A DNA stretch of 64,000 nucleotides from assembly GCA_963750065.1 (NCBI GenBank), contig CAVVPK010000009.1:1-64000 (forward strand), in the 5' to 3' direction. Below are positions 61,384-64,000 of the stretch, piece by piece. Every line of letters starts with the position of its first letter. The first letter of the stretch is position 1. Below the pieces are notes generated by a model. The model was not told the DNA's origin. It searched no databases and saw nothing but the letters and a program-made list of their open reading frames with translations. The translations under genes and the position numbers were made by a program. Source of the stretch: CAVSRC01 sp963750065. GTDB lineage: Bacteria; Pseudomonadota; Alphaproteobacteria; Rhizobiales; Kaistiaceae.

Positions 61384-62982
61384 TTAATTGCCAGCGATAT
61401 CAACACCGTCGAAACGATGCGACCCAAGCGGGTCCATCTTGTAGTTTTCGACCGACTTGAGCATCGGCATGGTCACCAGCGAATGGCCGATGGTGAACCA
61501 CGGCGCCTGCTCCTTGAAGACGACCTGCGCCTGCTCGTAGAGCTTGGTGCGCACTGCCTTGTCGGAGCTCTGCACGGCCTTCTTCGTCAGTTCGTCGAAG
61601 GGCTTGTAGCACCACGCGGCGACGTTATTGGTGGTGCCGACGCTGTCGCAACCGAGCAGTACGGCGAGGAAGTTGTCGGGATCGCCGTTGTCGCCGGTCC
61701 AGCCGAGGATCACCGCGCCGTCGTGCTTCGGGTCGCCGGCCAGCTTCAGGTACTCGCCCCACTCGTGCTGGACGACGGTGACCTTGACGCCGATCTTGGC
61801 AAGGTCGGCCTGCATCAGCTCGGCCGTGCGCTTGGCGTTCGGCATGTAGGGCCGCTGCACCGGCATCGCCCAGATCTTCATCTCCAGGTTCTTGACGCCC
61901 GCCTCGGCCAGCATCTTCTTGGCCGCTTCCGGATCGTAGGGATCGTCCTTCACGTCCTTGTTCCACGACCACATGGTCGGCGGGATCGGATTGATCGCGG
62001 CCGTGCCGGTGCCCTGGTAGACGGCGTCGATGATCGCCTGCTTGTTGATCGCCATGTTCAGCGCCTTGCGCACCTTCGGGTTGTCGAAGGGCTTCTGCGT
62101 CGTGTTGTAGGCGAGATAGGCGACGTTGAGGCCGGCCTGCTGCATGACCGTCAGGCTCGGGTCGCTCTTCAGCGAGCCGATGTCGGCCGGGTTCGGATAG
62201 GCCATGATCTGGCATTCACCGGCCTTCAGCTTCTGCAAGCGCACAGAGGCGTCGGGTGTGATGGCGAAGACCAGGTCGTCGATCTTCTGCTTGCCGTCCC
62301 AGTAGTCCGGGTTCGCCTTGTAGCGGATGACCGCGTCCTTCTGATAGGCGACGAAGGTGAACGGACCGGTGCCGACCGGCTCCTGATTCAGCAGCTCGGG
62401 ATGCCCCCCGGCGAGCAGCTTATCGGCGTATTCCTTCGACATGATCGAGCCGAAATCCATGGCCAGATCGGCGACGAACGGCGCATTCGGCGCGTTCAGC
62501 GTGAACTTCACCGTATAGTCGTCGACCTTCTCGATGCTCTTGATGGCATCCGGCATGCCCATGCCGACGAAGTAGTCGTACTGACCGCCAGCATAGTCGT
62601 AGTAGGCGTTCTTCTTGTCGAGCATGCGCTCGAAGGTGAAGACGACGTCGTCGGCGTTGAAGTCGCGCGTCGGGGTGAAGAAGTCGGTGGTCTGGAACTT
62701 CACGCCTTGGCGCAGGTGGAAGGTGTAGACCAGCCCGTCGGACGAGACATCCCACTTCTCGGCCAGGCCGGGAATGACGTCGGTCGTGCCGCGATCGAAT
62801 TCGACGAGCCGGTTGTAGATCGGCTTCGACGAAGCGTCGAACGTCGTACCTGACGTATAGAGACCCGGGTCGAAACCTTCCGGGCTGCCTTCCGAACAAT
62901 AGACAAGCGTTTTGGCGTTCGCGACGCCGGCGAAGCCGGCAGCGAACGCGGTCACCAAGAGCAACTTGGTCACGTGTTTCAT
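61384..62982 (-). CDS. dppA: Dipeptide ABC transporter substrate-binding protein (DppA/SBP family 5)
   Basis: 532 aa from ATG 62982, preceded by GGAGGGA. Signal peptide ~1-23 (AGVANAKTLVYCSEGSPEGFDPGLY is the mature opening). GTGPFTFVAYQKDAVIRYKANPDYWDG and YLAYNTTQKPFDNPKVRKALNMAINK are SBP_bac_5 hallmarks. A periplasmic receptor for di- or oligopeptides. A second copy of the same family lies just upstream (63194 onwards). Confidence 0.94.
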   Translation of the reverse strand: MKHVTKLLLVTAFAAGFAGVANAKTLVYCSEGSPEGFDPGLYTSGTTFDASSKPIYNRLVEFDRGTTDVIPGLAEKWDVSSDGLVYTFHLRQGVKFQTTDFFTPTRDFNADDVVFTFERMLDKKNAYYDYAGGQYDYFVGMGMPDAIKSIEKVDDYTVKFTLNAPNAPFVADLAMDFGSIMSKEYADKLLAGGHPELLNQEPVGTGPFTFVAYQKDAVIRYKANPDYWDGKQKIDDLVFAITPDASVRLQKLKAGECQIMAYPNPADIGSLKSDPSLTVMQQAGLNVAYLAYNTTQKPFDNPKVRKALNMAINKQAIIDAVYQGTGTAAINPIPPTMWSWNKDVKDDPYDPEAAKKMLAEAGVKNLEMKIWAMPVQRPYMPNAKRTAELMQADLAKIGVKVTVVQHEWGEYLKLAGDPKHDGAVILGWTGDNGDPDNFLAVLLGCDSVGTTNNVAAWCYKPFDELTKKAVQSSDKAVRTKLYEQAQVVFKEQAPWFTIGHSLVTMPMLKSVENYKMDPLGSHRFDGVDIAGN

Positions 62983-63193
62983 TATTCTGTCCCTCCTGAG
63001 AGCCGCAATAGGCGGCACTGAGCAGTCCCGATCCGGGCCTCGACTTTTGCGATGGTCCCGAAAGGGTTAGCGCTAATCGAGCCGACGCGCGCCGCGATTG
63101 CAAGGGGGCGTGCGCGTGAAAATGCGGCCGTCCGTCTGACTTAATAGAAAGTCATTATTTATCAAAAGCTTAGCAAAACCCCGCCAACCGCGG
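62983..63193 (-). other. Gap between two dppA-like genes
   Basis: 211 bp, the likely promoter region of dppA. An AT-rich stretch at 63145-63172 contrasts with the GC-rich surroundings. No gene or clear palindrome. Confidence 0.4.
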
Positions 63194-64000
63194 CTATTCG
63201 ACATCGACGCCTTCGAAATCGTGATGCCCGAGCGGATCGACCACATAATTCTTGACAGACTTGGCAACCGGCACGCTGACCTTGGTGTGGGCGATGGTCA
63301 GCCACGGCGCTTCGTCGGCGAATATGTGCTGCGCCGTCTCATAAAGTTTCACCCGCTCGCCGGGATCGGCCACCTTGCGCGCGTCGAGCACCGCCTTGTC
63401 GAAGTCGCTGTTGCACCACTCGGCGCGATTGGAGATGCCCACCGCATCGCAACCGAGAAGAGCGCCGAGGAAATTGTCGGGATCGCCGTTGTCGCTCACC
63501 CAGCCGAACAGCACCGCGCCATCATGCTCGGGCTCGGCCGTCTTCTTGATGAAGGCGCCGAGATCGTCGCTGACGATGTCGGCCGTGACCCCGACCTTGC
63601 CGAGGTCCGCCTTGATCATCTCCGCCATGCGCCTGGGGTCCGGGTCGTAGGCGCGGCCGACCGGAGGCACCCAGATCTTCATCTTCAGATCCTTGACGCC
63701 GGCGTCCGCCAGCGCCGCCTTGGCGGCTTCCGGATCGGCGGCGCCGTCGGCGATGACACCGACATGCGACCACATGCTGGCCGGCAGCGGGCTGTCCGCC
63801 ACCGAAGCATCGCCACCATAGATGGCCTCGACCAGCGCTCGGCGGTCGATCGCCTGGTTCAGCGCCTGGCGCACCTTCGGATTGTCGAACGGTTTCTGCG
63901 TCGTGTTGTAGGCGAGATAGGCGACGTCGGTCGCCTGGGTCTGCATGACGTTGATGTCCGGATCGTCCTTCAGCCTGGCAACGATCGCAGGCGTCGGGTC
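63194..64000 (-). CDS. Second dipeptide ABC transporter substrate-binding protein, C-terminal part (runs off the window)
   Basis: At least 268 codons; the frame is open to the window edge (the last codons read DPTPAIVARLKDDPDINVMQTQ when followed from base 64000). DVAYLAYNTTQKPFDNPKVRQALNQAIDRRALVEA and GWVSDNGDPDNFLGALLGCDAVG align with the downstream DppA almost phrase by phrase, so this is a tandem paralogue. The two differ enough (for example AYDPDPRRMAEMIKADLG against PYMPNAKRTAELMQADLA) to suggest different ligand preference. Its start and signal peptide lie outside the window. Confidence 0.9.
   Translation of the reverse strand, partial: DPTPAIVARLKDDPDINVMQTQATDVAYLAYNTTQKPFDNPKVRQALNQAIDRRALVEAIYGGDASVADSPLPASMWSHVGVIADGAADPEAAKAALADAGVKDLKMKIWVPPVGRAYDPDPRRMAEMIKADLGKVGVTADIVSDDLGAFIKKTAEPEHDGAVLFGWVSDNGDPDNFLGALLGCDAVGISNRAEWCNSDFDKAVLDARKVADPGERVKLYETAQHIFADEAPWLTIAHTKVSVPVAKSVKNYVVDPLGHHDFEGVDVE

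Overview
The window is GC-rich chromosomal DNA with densely packed genes on both strands. The gene content points to an alphaproteobacterium, most likely of the order Hyphomicrobiales. The pointers are homospermidine synthase, an alphaproteobacterial-type ornithine decarboxylase with a structured leader, a fused aerobic indolepyruvate:ferredoxin oxidoreductase, TRAP and Dpp transporters, and GltB/GltD. I cannot name a genus. I found no rRNA, tRNA, CRISPR array, insertion sequence or prophage. Most of the window is core metabolism and transport; the unusual features are local.

Layout. 1-1.8 kb: end of gltB, then gltD, closed by a terminator. 1.8-8.8 kb: periplasmic or envelope proteins (MBL-fold hydrolase, DUF459 protein, MltB-type transglycosylase, beta-barrel protein) around the divergent sugar-nucleotide genes galE and galU. 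9-15 kb: arabinose-5-phosphate isomerase, an SPFH/NfeD membrane pair, a methyltransferase, ferrochelatase and a 5'-nucleotidase with two frameshifts. 15-22 kb: a large indolepyruvate oxidoreductase facing a TRAP transporter, whose large permease subunit is frameshifted and carries a strange PNFG-repeat tail. 22-26 kb: a class I amidotransferase, DoxX and a nickel/cobalt exporter with its DUF1007 partner. 26-31.4 kb: amidase, gamma-glutamyltransferase-like protein, and an ArsR-SRPBCC-DUF899-DUF2182 cluster. 31.4-42.4 kb: ornithine decarboxylase with a candidate speF leader RNA, small enzymes, a lipase, an epimerase, M3 and S41 peptidases, and homospermidine synthase. 42.4-48.6 kb: a diguanylate cyclase and a COG0523 zinc GTPase / PLP decarboxylase / WD40 group interrupted by an acetyltransferase gene flanked by an 84-bp direct repeat. 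48.8-51 kb: copper delivery to cytochrome oxidase (CtaG, PCuAC, Sco). 51-57.3 kb: VOC protein, F420-type reductase, LysR, SRPBCC, a small RHH-like protein, and an alpha/beta hydrolase-TetR pair. 57.3-64 kb: a dipeptide/oligopeptide ABC transporter (DppFDCBA) with a second substrate-binding gene running off the end.

Links between genes. Ornithine decarboxylase and homospermidine synthase together would make putrescine and sym-homospermidine. The TRAP system and indolepyruvate oxidoreductase, divergent across 258 bp, could import and oxidise aromatic acids. CtaG, PCuAC and Sco form one copper-handling locus.

The observation I consider most worth checking: all four frameshifts in the window (two in the 5'-nucleotidase, one in the TRAP permease, one in CtaG) are one extra base inside what would otherwise be a GANTC site, the CcrM methylation motif. 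This suggests either methylation-linked sequencing errors or a shared mutational cause; all three genes may be intact in the organism.
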